Shown in pieces: positions 1 to 5,448 of a DNA stretch of 6,017 nucleotides. The number at the start of each line of letters is the position of its first letter. Position 1 is the stretch's first letter. The DNA comes from a candidate division Zixibacteria bacterium DG_27 (GTDB lineage: Bacteria > Zixibacteria > MSB-5A5 > DG-27), in assembly GCA_001302725.1 (NCBI GenBank), contig LIZU01000127.1, positions 1 to 6,017 on the forward strand, written 5' to 3'. Under the pieces are notes generated by a model. It saw nothing but the letters and a program-made list of their open reading frames with translations, made no database searches and was not told where the DNA came from. The translations under genes were made by a program, and so were the position numbers.

Positions 1-232
1 TCCCGTGTTGCAACGCCTCCAATATGCCCTCGGTGACTATACAGAAATCACTTTGAAAGGAGATGACAATTCCTTCGGCCACAGAGGTTTCCAATTCCAC
101 TACTAGGTCCAAACCGTAGGTTAACCTCGGCCTTCCATAGTAATTCACCGCTATCGCTCCAGTTATCATATAGGGAATTCGGAGCCCCTCCACGCTGCTG
201 ACAACAGTCTTGAGAACCTCCTCCTGCGTCAT
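1..232 (-). CDS. Nucleotidyltransferase-fold protein, 3' end cut by window
   Basis: Not named by a symbol. Translated leftwards from ATG 232-230, it gives 77 codons without a stop before the window edge, so the C-terminus is missing. Visible: an N-terminal helix (MTQEEVLKTVVSSVEG), then IPYMITGAIAVNYYGRPR, then a strand ending LDLVVELE. This order (helix, 'IPY-hydrophobic-GG/A-x-A-hydrophobic-x-YG-x-PR-x-T', then D-x-D-hydrophobic-V) is typical of DNA polymerase beta-like nucleotidyltransferases of the AbiEii/MNT kind, often annotated simply as nucleotidyltransferase. Oddity: where the family has D-I-D, this protein reads G-L-D (codon GGT), so one of the metal-binding carboxylates is absent. 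The start overlaps the stop of the 63-residue gene upstream (ATGA), which points to translational coupling and co-transcription. Substrate unknown; in related modules such proteins modify RNA or a partner protein, but nothing here shows that. Fold assignment moderately secure, activity doubtful. Confidence 0.75.
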   Translation of the reverse strand, partial: MTQEEVLKTVVSSVEGLRIPYMITGAIAVNYYGRPRLTYGLDLVVELETSVAEGIVISFQSDFCIVTEGILEALQHG

Positions 233-420
233 CTGCCGACTCGCTCCCTTATCTTCGCCTTCAGACCCTCCTCCGACAACCCGGGGCTTTCCTCTTCGAT
301 CGCAGCTCTCATGATCTGGTAAGCCACCTCATACAGTTCCGCCCCGATCTTCAGTCTCTGATTGGGGGACATCTTTCTCAGAATATCCAGATACTTCGCT
401 TCAGCTTCCTGCGGTCTCAT
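229..420 (-). CDS. Small helical protein paired with nucleotidyltransferase
   Basis: A 63-residue soluble protein of unknown function. It has no signal peptide, membrane segment or Cys/His cluster, and is rich in Glu, Arg and Leu. Its centre MSPNQRLKIGAELYE (residues 17-31) is followed by a second helix and a C-terminal 'LSEEGLKAKIRERV' segment. This layout (S-P-x-x-R-L-x-x-x-x-E-L near the middle, then P-x-L-S-E-E-x-hydrophobic-K-x-x-hydrophobic-x-x-R) matches, from memory, a family of short uncharacterised proteins encoded directly before nucleotidyltransferase genes in many bacteria. The next gene starts inside its stop codon (ATGA at 232-229), the usual arrangement in that family and a strong reason to regard both as one transcription unit. 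The ATG at 420 is the only Met near the start; the preceding bases carry no strong Shine-Dalgarno. Whether the pair is a toxin-antitoxin-like system is inference only. Confidence 0.75.
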   Translation of the reverse strand: MRPQEAEAKYLDILRKMSPNQRLKIGAELYEVAYQIMRAAIEEESPGLSEEGLKAKIRERVGR

Positions 421-467
421 TTTTCCAGCAATTGACGGGTCCCTCAGGGAACATAACTGCTCGGTGC

Positions 468-538
468 AACTTTTGAGATTCGACAGTTGATTCTCAAGTT
501 ATGAGGTTCAGCACTCAACTGTCAATATTCCTTGAGAA
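468..538. repeat. Interleaved inverted repeats in intergenic region
   Basis: In the gap between the methyltransferase and the 63-residue gene, GACAGTTGA (482-490) is matched by its exact reverse complement TCAACTGTC (515-523). TTCTCAAG (491-498) is matched by CTTGAGAA (531-538). The arms are ordered A-B-A'-B', so both stems could form together only as a pseudoknot; otherwise they are alternative hairpins. A third option pairs AACTTTTGAGA (468-478) with TCTCAAGTT (492-500) with a two-base bulge. No U-run follows on either strand, so this is not a standard terminator. Possible roles are an operator, a leader element for the 63-residue gene, or a decayed mobile-element end; none can be chosen from sequence alone. 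Confidence 0.45.
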
Positions 539-601
539 GTTTCGGAAAAGTCATAATCCTAAAATGTGAATGAACACGGGACATAACGCAAGCACACAGT
601 T

Positions 602-618
602 CCCAAGCTAGCTTTGGG
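602..618. repeat. Short near-palindrome just after methyltransferase stop
   Basis: CCCAA-GCTAGC-TTTGGG is a near-perfect palindrome with one extra T in the right arm. It begins seven bases beyond the stop codon of the methyltransferase gene in its reading direction. The position suits a transcript 3' end, but no run of T follows on the minus strand, so rho-independent termination is weakly supported. Confidence 0.25.
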
Positions 619-624
619 TTCATC

Positions 625-1551
625 CTACATTTTTGCCATCTGATTGCTTTCCGATTGCAGAACAAACCCTACGGCAAGTGCTTTCAGTTCTTCTCTGCTT
701 GTTCCCTCAAATTCTTTGTCCAAATGGTCGTAGATTTTCTCAACCGCCTCTGCATCCGCCTCCAGGGTAACGCTTTCACTTATCAGGGTTAGCTTGAATT
801 TCTCAAATAGGCCTCGGTAATACCCTATTCTTCTTCTGTTGGGCGCTCCGATATTGCAACCCATTAATTTCCATAACCATTGAGGTAGGGTTAGGAAGAA
901 CAGCTCTGATTTACCCCTGAATCTGTTGTGGCATCTCAGGTCGACTCCATGGTACATGTAACCACCGGGTTTAAGCAGAAGAACAAGATTTCGGAATGTC
1001 TCTTCGAGATTATATACATGCTCCAACACTGCGTTAGAAAGAATGATGTCTGCTATCTCTCTGCCAAGGATCTCCAGACTTCTCTCAACTTCGGTCCCAA
1101 AAATATATTCAATTTTGTCAGACCGAAACCTGTAGCCATCTTGGGTAAGGAGAACGGCTTCAGAGGCCCTTTCTCTCTCTTTTGGAGCCATTTGCTCAAT
1201 AAGCTCTCTGTACACGGCCCGGACCTTAGTCTCATTTCTGTGGCAACGGAATCTATCCAAGCAGATTACTTTTTGTGCCCCCAGGCTTAAGAGTTTTAGA
1301 GCAACACCCAAATTGTCGCCTGGACCTACTTCGATGATAGTCTTATTCGAGATTTCGATCCCATGCCCTGACAGCTTAGACGTATATGTTCCCGTCACGC
1401 TTTCAATATGTTCAATGCTTTCGGTGACGTCTTTGTCTTCTGTGCTCCTTCCGGAGAAATTGACAAACGGCAGCAAATTATTGTGGATCAAGTATATCAT
1501 TCCTTCCATGGCAGGGTTTTTCCTGACAACGGTCTTCATTTTCTCAAACAT
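625..1551 (-). CDS. Class I SAM-dependent methyltransferase
   Basis: A 308-residue cytoplasmic protein with a Rossmann-type methyltransferase core. Motif I is IIEVGPGDNLG (residues 72-82), which binds S-adenosylmethionine. The strand-2 acid is Asp99 in ICLDRF. Motif IV is ADIILSNAVLEHV (167-179), the Methyltransf_11-like form. Motif VI is LLKPGGYMYHGVDL (192-205). About 65 residues precede the core and about 100 follow, including an aromatic stretch near 219-230 that may shape the acceptor site. The acceptor is unknown; similar proteins occur in polysaccharide and secondary-metabolite loci, but no such genes lie here. The ATG at 1551 has no clear Shine-Dalgarno. A TATAAT hexamer (minus strand, 1555-1550) overlaps that ATG, so Met5 at 1539 is a possible alternative start. 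Base composition is AT-richer than its neighbours (about 38-43 % G+C in sampled lines), which fits acquisition by transfer. Fold secure, substrate not assignable. Confidence 0.85.
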   Translation of the reverse strand: MFEKMKTVVRKNPAMEGMIYLIHNNLLPFVNFSGRSTEDKDVTESIEHIESVTGTYTSKLSGHGIEISNKTIIEVGPGDNLGVALKLLSLGAQKVICLDRFRCHRNETKVRAVYRELIEQMAPKERERASEAVLLTQDGYRFRSDKIEYIFGTEVERSLEILGREIADIILSNAVLEHVYNLEETFRNLVLLLKPGGYMYHGVDLRCHNRFRGKSELFFLTLPQWLWKLMGCNIGAPNRRRIGYYRGLFEKFKLTLISESVTLEADAEAVEKIYDHLDKEFEGTSREELKALAVGFVLQSESNQMAKM

Positions 1552-1589
1552 TATAGTAATCTCACATAATTAGGTGATAGCGTGATTTC

Positions 1590-1650
1590 GTGAGAGAAGC
1601 TCATACCTGAACTTCCCGTCTCGTCGTTTACTGAAGGGAAGTTCTCTCAC
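1590..1650. repeat. Compound inverted repeat with one-sided insertion
   Basis: The right arm GGGAAGTTCTCTCAC (1636-1650) is matched on the left in two pieces: GTGAGA (1590-1595) and GAACTTCCC (1609-1617), separated by 13 unmatched bases. Counted separately, GAACTTCCC/GGGAAGTTC is a 9-base perfect inverted repeat with an 18-base loop, and GTGAGAGAA/TTCTCTCAC (1590-1598/1642-1650) is another. The structure lies about 40 bases upstream of the methyltransferase start, so it could be an operator or a transcript leader hairpin for that gene. It could also be part of a small non-autonomous repeat element. No T-run adjoins it. Confidence 0.5.
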
Positions 1651-1866
1651 CCATTGCCCTGTTTATTTTCATTTGAAGATATTTGAAACGAAGCTCCATT
1701 GCAAGTCAATTGGTTTCGATTTCAAAGCCCAGTTGCTTCTCTGCCCAAAGGCAGACCCTACCAAATGCTGAGAAGCCACAGAGTTGGAGACCCGATTGAC
1801 AGGGATATCTTCTCGTCAGCCAACTCCCCCACTGCCAACCACATTTCTAATTGCACTCTAAATGAT

Positions 1867-1896
1867 TTGACATTCGGCTTCATGATTATTCATATT
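1867..1896 (+). promoter_or_regulatory. Putative sigma-70-type promoter for the peptidase gene
   Basis: TTGACA (1867-1872) is a perfect -35 hexamer. With an 18-base spacer it is followed by CATATT (1891-1896), a four-of-six match to TATAAT. Transcription would begin near 1903, leaving a leader of about 28 bases before the ATG at 1931. This also argues against the in-frame TTG at 1895 as the start codon, because it would lie inside the -10 element. Confidence 0.4.
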
Positions 1897-1918
1897 GGGT
1901 TCTCAAGCTGATCAATTT

Positions 1919-1924
1919 GGAGGG
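1919..1924 (+). promoter_or_regulatory. Ribosome binding site deciding the peptidase start
   Basis: GGAGGG lies six bases before ATG 1931, an ideal Shine-Dalgarno placement. It selects this ATG over the in-frame TTG at 1895, which has no comparable site. Confidence 0.6.
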
Positions 1925-1930
1925 AGTCCC

Positions 1931-2347
1931 ATGGAAAGAGGAGAGACTTGCAGTTTGGCCACCAGGTCGTCGTTAGGGCATTGGCTTTTGGTGTCCCTCA
2001 TTATCAGCCTCTGCTCAATCTCCGTTATCACAGCTGTGCCTATTGCTCGCGCCGTCGTTTCAGCCGGAGGTGAAGAAAACGCAGACTCGATGCTTGAGCT
2101 TTACCCGGAGCCTTTCTTTCCGGAGGGGACATACGACAGCTCCATCCCCGATCCCGAGAGCTTCCTCGGTTATCCCCTCGGCACCAAGCCGATCCACCAC
2201 CGCCAGGCAATCGACTATTTTAAGGCTTTGGCCAGCTTCAGTCCTATATCTGGTGGTAAGCTCCGAGGAGAACATGAATCGATTGGACCAAATCAAATCC
2301 TCCCTGAAGCTCCTCGCAGATCCTCGCAAGCTTGCAGGGCAAGGTGA
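1931..2347 (+). CDS. 5' fragment of the M14 peptidase gene (signal peptide and N-terminus)
   Basis: 138 codons, of which 105 are native. Residues 1-17 carry three Arg among polar residues. Residues 18-39 form a long hydrophobic core (WLLVSLIISLCSISVITAVP), followed by likely signal peptidase I sites after Ala41 (A-R-A) or Ala45 (V-S-A). The mature start contains FFPEGTYDSSIPDPESFLGYPLG, shown here only to mark the 'P-x-P-x-x-F-L-G-Y-x-x-G' pattern that opens many long secreted M14 proteins. HRQAIDYFKALASFSP then forms the helix before the catalytic domain. The last 33 residues (from 2246) are out of frame, rich in Gly, Arg and Ser, and resemble nothing; the stop is at 2345-2347. Start chosen for its GGAGGG site. 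Confidence 0.6.
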   Translation: MERGETCSLATRSSLGHWLLVSLIISLCSISVITAVPIARAVVSAGGEENADSMLELYPEPFFPEGTYDSSIPDPESFLGYPLGTKPIHHRQAIDYFKALASFSPISGGKLRGEHESIGPNQILPEAPRRSSQACRAR

Positions 2348-4793
2348 AGTTTCCGTCCTGATCGACAAAACCCCAGCGGTCGCTTGGCTCGGCTATTGCG
2401 TTCACGGGGACGAGCTCTCCGGCACCGACGCTGCTGTCCAAGTCGCATACCAGTTGGCTGCCGCAACCGATCCCCTCACTGAACAATTGAGACAAAAGCT
2501 GGTGATAATCATCGATCCCCTCCAGAATCCCGACGGCAGAGAGCGTTATCTGGCCCAGTTGGAATCGAATCAGGGGAGGTTGCTCAACGCCGATCCCCAG
2601 AGCCTCCAGCACGGCGGTTTCTGGCCCTGGGGACGCGGCAATCACTATCTTTTCGACCTCAACCGGGACTGGTTTCTCTTAGTCCAACCTGAGACTAAGG
2701 GGAAGGTGAAGACGGTTCTGGAGTGGAAGCCTCAACTTCTGGTAGATGCTCACGAGATGGGCTCACACGAGACTTTTCTCTTCTCTCCTCCCAACGAACC
2801 TTACAACCCCAATCTCACCGAAACCCTCAAGAAATGGTGGAAGGTCTTTGCCCAGGATCAGGCGAAGGCCTTTGACCGCTATGGCTGGAGTTACTACACC
2901 GGGGACTGGTACGAAGGCTGGTATCCCGGTTACGGAAGCGAGTGGATCGCCTTCTTGGGTGCCGTCGCCATCCTTTACGAGCAGGCCGGGGTGGCTCCCT
3001 CTATGGTGAGACAGCGTGACGGGTCGATCCTCACTTACCGTGAATCCGTTCACCACCACTTCGTAAGCTCCATCGCCAATCTGACCACCGCCGCCGAACG
3101 CCGAAGAGAACTTTTGGAGGATTACCACCAGCAGAGGAAGGAGGCGACTAAAAATGCAGGGGCGTTTATCTTCGTCCCCGGAAAAAACCAGACCCGGGCG
3201 AATCGTTTGACTGAGACTCTACTGCAACAAGGAATCGAAGTTCACCTGGCAAAGACCGACTTTGAGGCCAGGGATTTGAGGGATTTCTGGGGAGAGAGCT
3301 TCAAGAGAAAGAGATTTCCAGCCGGGACTTACCTTGTTTTTTTGAACCAACCGTCGAGCCTATTGATCAAGGCCATAATGGAATTCGATCCCCGGATGAA
3401 GACTCACTTTCTGGAAAAGGAACGCCACGATCTGGAAAAATTCAAAGAGACCAAGATATACGAGGTCACCGCCTGGTCGCTGCCTCTGGCTTACAACGTC
3501 GAGACTTATTTCACAGAAAAACTGATCAAGGCTCAAACCGACGGTGTCACTGAAATCCGACCATTAGATGGCAAGGTCGTCAATCCTGACGCCGGGTACG
3601 CATACGCTTTCAGTTGCTCGGAGGATAATTCCACAGACGCCCTGGTGATGTTCCTCCGGAATGGCTACAAAGTGCGTGCTTCCGAAAAAGCGTTCACGGT
3701 GGAGGGGACAAAATTTCCAAAAGGGAGTTTCGTCCTGAGGAAGAAAGGGAACCCCGAGACTTTGGGAGAGTTCGTTCACCGTGTGGCGGCAAACACCGCC
3801 ATCACCATTTACGGTCTAAACACCGCTCTGGCTGAGAAGGGACCTGACTTGGGAGGCGGCCGCTTCCGCCTGCTATATCCCTCAAAGGTGGGGATCTTCG
3901 CCGGCCAACCTCTCGATTTCACCGGCTACGGAGCACTCTGGTATCTCCTCGACAGAGAATACCAGGTGTCGTTTTCGTCCCTGGACATAAACGGTCTCGA
4001 ACAGATAGACCTCGACAAGTACAATGTCCTCATATTGCCTCAGGTGTGGGGAAACCCCATGGGCTACAGCAAGGTCTTGGGGAAACAGGGCATCTCCAAG
4101 CTCAAAGAGTGGGTTCAGGATGGTGGCACTCTGATTGCCATCGGAACCGCCGCAGCTTTTGCCGCCGACAGCTCCGTGAAATTGAGCTCGGTCAGGCTCT
4201 ATCGACAGTCTCTGGACAAGCTCGACGAATACCGGGAAGCGCTAGCCTTAGAGAGGCTCGCGGAGAAACCGGTTGTTGACAGCGCCGCCGTCTGGGGGAT
4301 GCCGAAAGAGAGTAAGTCTGGTAAGCCGAAAAAGGCTGAGCAGGAAGCTGCCAGAGAGCCAGGAGGTGATCTGGAGCAACTGAAAGCTGAGGATCAACGC
4401 TCGCAACTCTACATGCCTCGCGGCGCCATCCTTCGTGCGAATCTGGACACCGAACACTGGTTGACCTCTGGCCTAGGTGATAGGGTTCCCGTCATCCTTT
4501 ACAGCGAGTTTGCACTTCTCTCTCGCCCTCCGGTGGAGTCCGCAGCCCGTCTTTCAGAGGCCGACAATCTGCGGTTGAGTGGACTCCTCTGGCCGGAGGC
4601 TCGGGGAAGATGGCAACAGACTGCGTATCTCACCCGAGAGGGGTTGGGAAAGGGACAGATAATCCTCTTCGCTGGTGAACCCCACTTCAGAGCCTACTTC
4701 CATGGTTCCGGCAGGCTCCTGATAAACGCCATCCTGCTTGGCCCCGGCTTTGGGACCAGGCAGGCCGAACCATGGAAGATAGATGAGAACTGA
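2274..4793 (+). CDS. M14 metallocarboxypeptidase-like catalytic and C-terminal part
   Basis: An open frame of 839 codons counted from ATG 2274; the frame itself is open further upstream. The zinc-binding H-x-x-E is HGDE (His44 at 2403-2405, Glu47 at 2412-2414). The third ligand is His160 in VDAHEMGS (2751-2753). The catalytic Glu is Glu236 in ILYEQAGV (2979-2981). NPDGRERY and FDLNRDWF are further family landmarks. So the M14 active site is complete. The region from about 3858 to 4180 (RLLYPSKVGIFAG ... VLILPQVWG ... WVQDGGTLIAIG) resembles a class I glutamine amidotransferase-like fold often found in long M14 proteins, here without an evident catalytic Cys. A Lys/Glu-rich linker (about 4300-4395) precedes a beta-rich C-terminus with GQIILFAGEPHFRAYF. 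GAGGAG at 2265-2270 lies just before ATG 2274 and could allow internal initiation, but the product would lack a signal peptide. Substrates are probably peptides; specificity unknown. Confidence 0.75.
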   Translation: MNRLDQIKSSLKLLADPRKLAGQGEVSVLIDKTPAVAWLGYCVHGDELSGTDAAVQVAYQLAAATDPLTEQLRQKLVIIIDPLQNPDGRERYLAQLESNQGRLLNADPQSLQHGGFWPWGRGNHYLFDLNRDWFLLVQPETKGKVKTVLEWKPQLLVDAHEMGSHETFLFSPPNEPYNPNLTETLKKWWKVFAQDQAKAFDRYGWSYYTGDWYEGWYPGYGSEWIAFLGAVAILYEQAGVAPSMVRQRDGSILTYRESVHHHFVSSIANLTTAAERRRELLEDYHQQRKEATKNAGAFIFVPGKNQTRANRLTETLLQQGIEVHLAKTDFEARDLRDFWGESFKRKRFPAGTYLVFLNQPSSLLIKAIMEFDPRMKTHFLEKERHDLEKFKETKIYEVTAWSLPLAYNVETYFTEKLIKAQTDGVTEIRPLDGKVVNPDAGYAYAFSCSEDNSTDALVMFLRNGYKVRASEKAFTVEGTKFPKGSFVLRKKGNPETLGEFVHRVAANTAITIYGLNTALAEKGPDLGGGRFRLLYPSKVGIFAGQPLDFTGYGALWYLLDREYQVSFSSLDINGLEQIDLDKYNVLILPQVWGNPMGYSKVLGKQGISKLKEWVQDGGTLIAIGTAAAFAADSSVKLSSVRLYRQSLDKLDEYREALALERLAEKPVVDSAAVWGMPKESKSGKPKKAEQEAAREPGGDLEQLKAEDQRSQLYMPRGAILRANLDTEHWLTSGLGDRVPVILYSEFALLSRPPVESAARLSEADNLRLSGLLWPEARGRWQQTAYLTREGLGKGQIILFAGEPHFRAYFHGSGRLLINAILLGPGFGTRQAEPWKIDEN

Positions 4794-4803
4794 ACCGTAA
4801 AAG

Positions 4804-4819
4804 AGGGCAACTTTGCCCT
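4804..4819 (+). terminator. Weak hairpin after the peptidase stop
   Basis: AGGGCA and TGCCCT form a six-base stem with a four-base loop (ACTT), starting 11 bases after the stop at 4791-4793. GCCAAAAC follows instead of a T-run, so intrinsic termination would be poor. Two further small inverted repeats lie in the same 152-base gap: GAAAGT/ACTTTC (4833-4838/4842-4847) and TTGTCC/GGACAA (4871-4876/4897-4902). Confidence 0.25.
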
Positions 4820-4945
4820 TGCCAAAACGGAGGAAAGTGTTACTTTCGGTTGATGGTGAGCGAAATCCTGTTGTCCGTCCGGGAAAACGTGAAGTTGGAC
4901 AAGATACAACCTTGATGAATCTCTTCCCTCTCAGAAAGGCCTTCA

Positions 4946-5380
4946 ATGAATCCTGAACCCTTAAGTGAAGCCAAGATCTGGTTCAGACAGGCAGAATCCA
5001 ACTACAGGTTCTTATCAGTTGCCAAAAAATCGGAAAGCTACGATCTGGTCTGTTTCCTCTCTCAGCAGGTAGCCGAAGAGGCTTTGAAGGCCTATCTTTT
5101 CTGCCAAGGAAGAGAGGAGACCTCCACTCACGCCATAACAGAGCTGTGCCAAATCGCCTCCAAGTACGATGATGAATTCTTGCAGTTGAAAAGCCAAATC
5201 GAATCCCTCAATTATTTCAATATCGTTGTCAACCACTCAAATCCGATTGAAAGTGGTCTCCCCAGCACCTTTTTCAGCCAGGCGGATGCGGAGAAGGCCA
5301 TAACCACCGCCAAAGAGGTGCTGGATTTCGTGAAAAGTAGGCTCCCTTTCAATCCAGCGGACAATCCCATTGCCGATTGA
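4946..5380 (+). CDS. HEPN domain-containing protein
   Basis: A 144-residue all-helical soluble protein of the HEPN family (Pfam HEPN, PF05168). Landmarks: AKIWFRQAESNYRFL (residues 9-23), matching the 'A-x-x-W-x-x-x-A-x-x-D/N-hydrophobic' first helix; CFLSQQVAEEALKAYL (36-51), the 'C-F-x-x-Q-Q-A-x-E-K-A-L-K' signature; THAITEL (61-67); GLPSTFFSQADAEKAI (104-119); and a last helix, EVLDFVKSRL. R56-x5-H62 fits the R-x4-6-H spacing of HEPN ribonucleases. However, it sits at the common T-H-x-L position of PF05168, and the usual R-Y-P-D-like stretch reads NIVVNHSNP (92-100), so nuclease activity is uncertain. Family members usually sit beside a minimal nucleotidyltransferase as a toxin-antitoxin-like pair; none is complete next to this gene. 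AAAGG at 4935-4939 is spaced six bases from ATG 4946. The downstream mutase gene starts 68 bases later, so co-transcription is possible. Confidence 0.85.
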   Translation: MNPEPLSEAKIWFRQAESNYRFLSVAKKSESYDLVCFLSQQVAEEALKAYLFCQGREETSTHAITELCQIASKYDDEFLQLKSQIESLNYFNIVVNHSNPIESGLPSTFFSQADAEKAITTAKEVLDFVKSRLPFNPADNPIAD

Positions 5381-5433
5381 GTCATACTCACACTGAAAAG
5401 GATTTGAGTACTGGAGGCACTTCCCGCACCCTT

Positions 5434-5438
5434 GGAGG
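5434..5438 (+). promoter_or_regulatory. Ribosome binding site of the phosphoglycerate mutase
   Basis: GGAGG lies ten bases before ATG 5449, a little far but usable. TGGAGGC occurs twice in this short gap (5412-5418 and 5433-5439); only the second is placed to serve the ATG. Confidence 0.5.
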
Positions 5439-5448
5439 CCAGCGTTCG

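Larger units (their letters stand above)
1552..1930. other. Gene-free divergent intergenic region
   Basis: These 379 bases separate the leftward methyltransferase from the rightward peptidase gene. I find no RNA gene and no convincing protein. Contents: the compound inverted repeat at 1590-1650; a small hairpin TCTGCC-CAAA-GGCAGA (1740-1755) without a following T-run; and a rightward promoter-like element at 1867-1896 close to the peptidase start. A 41-codon frame on the minus strand (1883-1758) lacks a ribosome binding site and is not counted as a gene. The region is AT-rich and would have to hold the control signals of both flanking genes. Confidence 0.6.
1931..4793 (+). pseudogene. Secreted M14 zinc carboxypeptidase-like gene, broken by internal deletion
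   Basis: This is one gene now split between two frames. The first 105 codons (to 2245) give a signal peptide and the start of the mature protein. Homologous sequence resumes at about 2244 in the next frame with LYLVVSSEEN. In M14-type proteins of this long secreted class, about 15 residues with a G-x-(S/T)-x-E-G-R-P pattern normally join these two parts. That pattern is absent in all three frames here, so the lesion looks like a small deletion whose length is not a multiple of three, rather than a one-base error. From 1931 to 4793 there are 2863 bases, one more than 954 codons. An intact copy would be a periplasmic or exported peptidase of about 970 residues. If the lesion is real, the secreted enzyme cannot be made as one chain. 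An assembly error across a short repeat remains possible. Confidence 0.7.

Noticed and set aside
928..1290. Plus-strand 120-codon frame inside the methyltransferase gene
   Set aside because: Antisense shadow; the minus strand carries clear methyltransferase motifs across the same bases.
1740..1755. Hairpin TCTGCC-CAAA-GGCAGA as a terminator
   Set aside because: Not followed by a T-run on either strand and not located after any gene end.
1758..1883. Minus-strand 41-codon frame MKPNVKSF... in the divergent region
   Set aside because: No ribosome binding site, no recognisable family, and it overlaps the peptidase promoter; more likely chance.
1895..1897. TTG as the start of the M14 peptidase
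   Set aside because: It lies inside the probable -10 element, and the ATG at 1931 has an ideally placed GGAGGG and a normal signal peptide start.
1699..1911. Plus-strand 70-codon frame upstream of the peptidase
   Set aside because: Starts without a Shine-Dalgarno, has no domain-like pattern and runs through the promoter-like element into the peptidase leader.
2043..2240. Upstream part of the peptidase 3' frame as true N-terminal coding sequence
   Set aside because: The translation is Ser/Arg-rich and low in complexity, while the other frame over the same bases gives family-typical N-terminal sequence.
4554..4946. Minus-strand 130-codon frame across the peptidase 3' end and the gap
   Set aside because: Antisense to the well-supported peptidase C-terminus; no motif or ribosome binding site.
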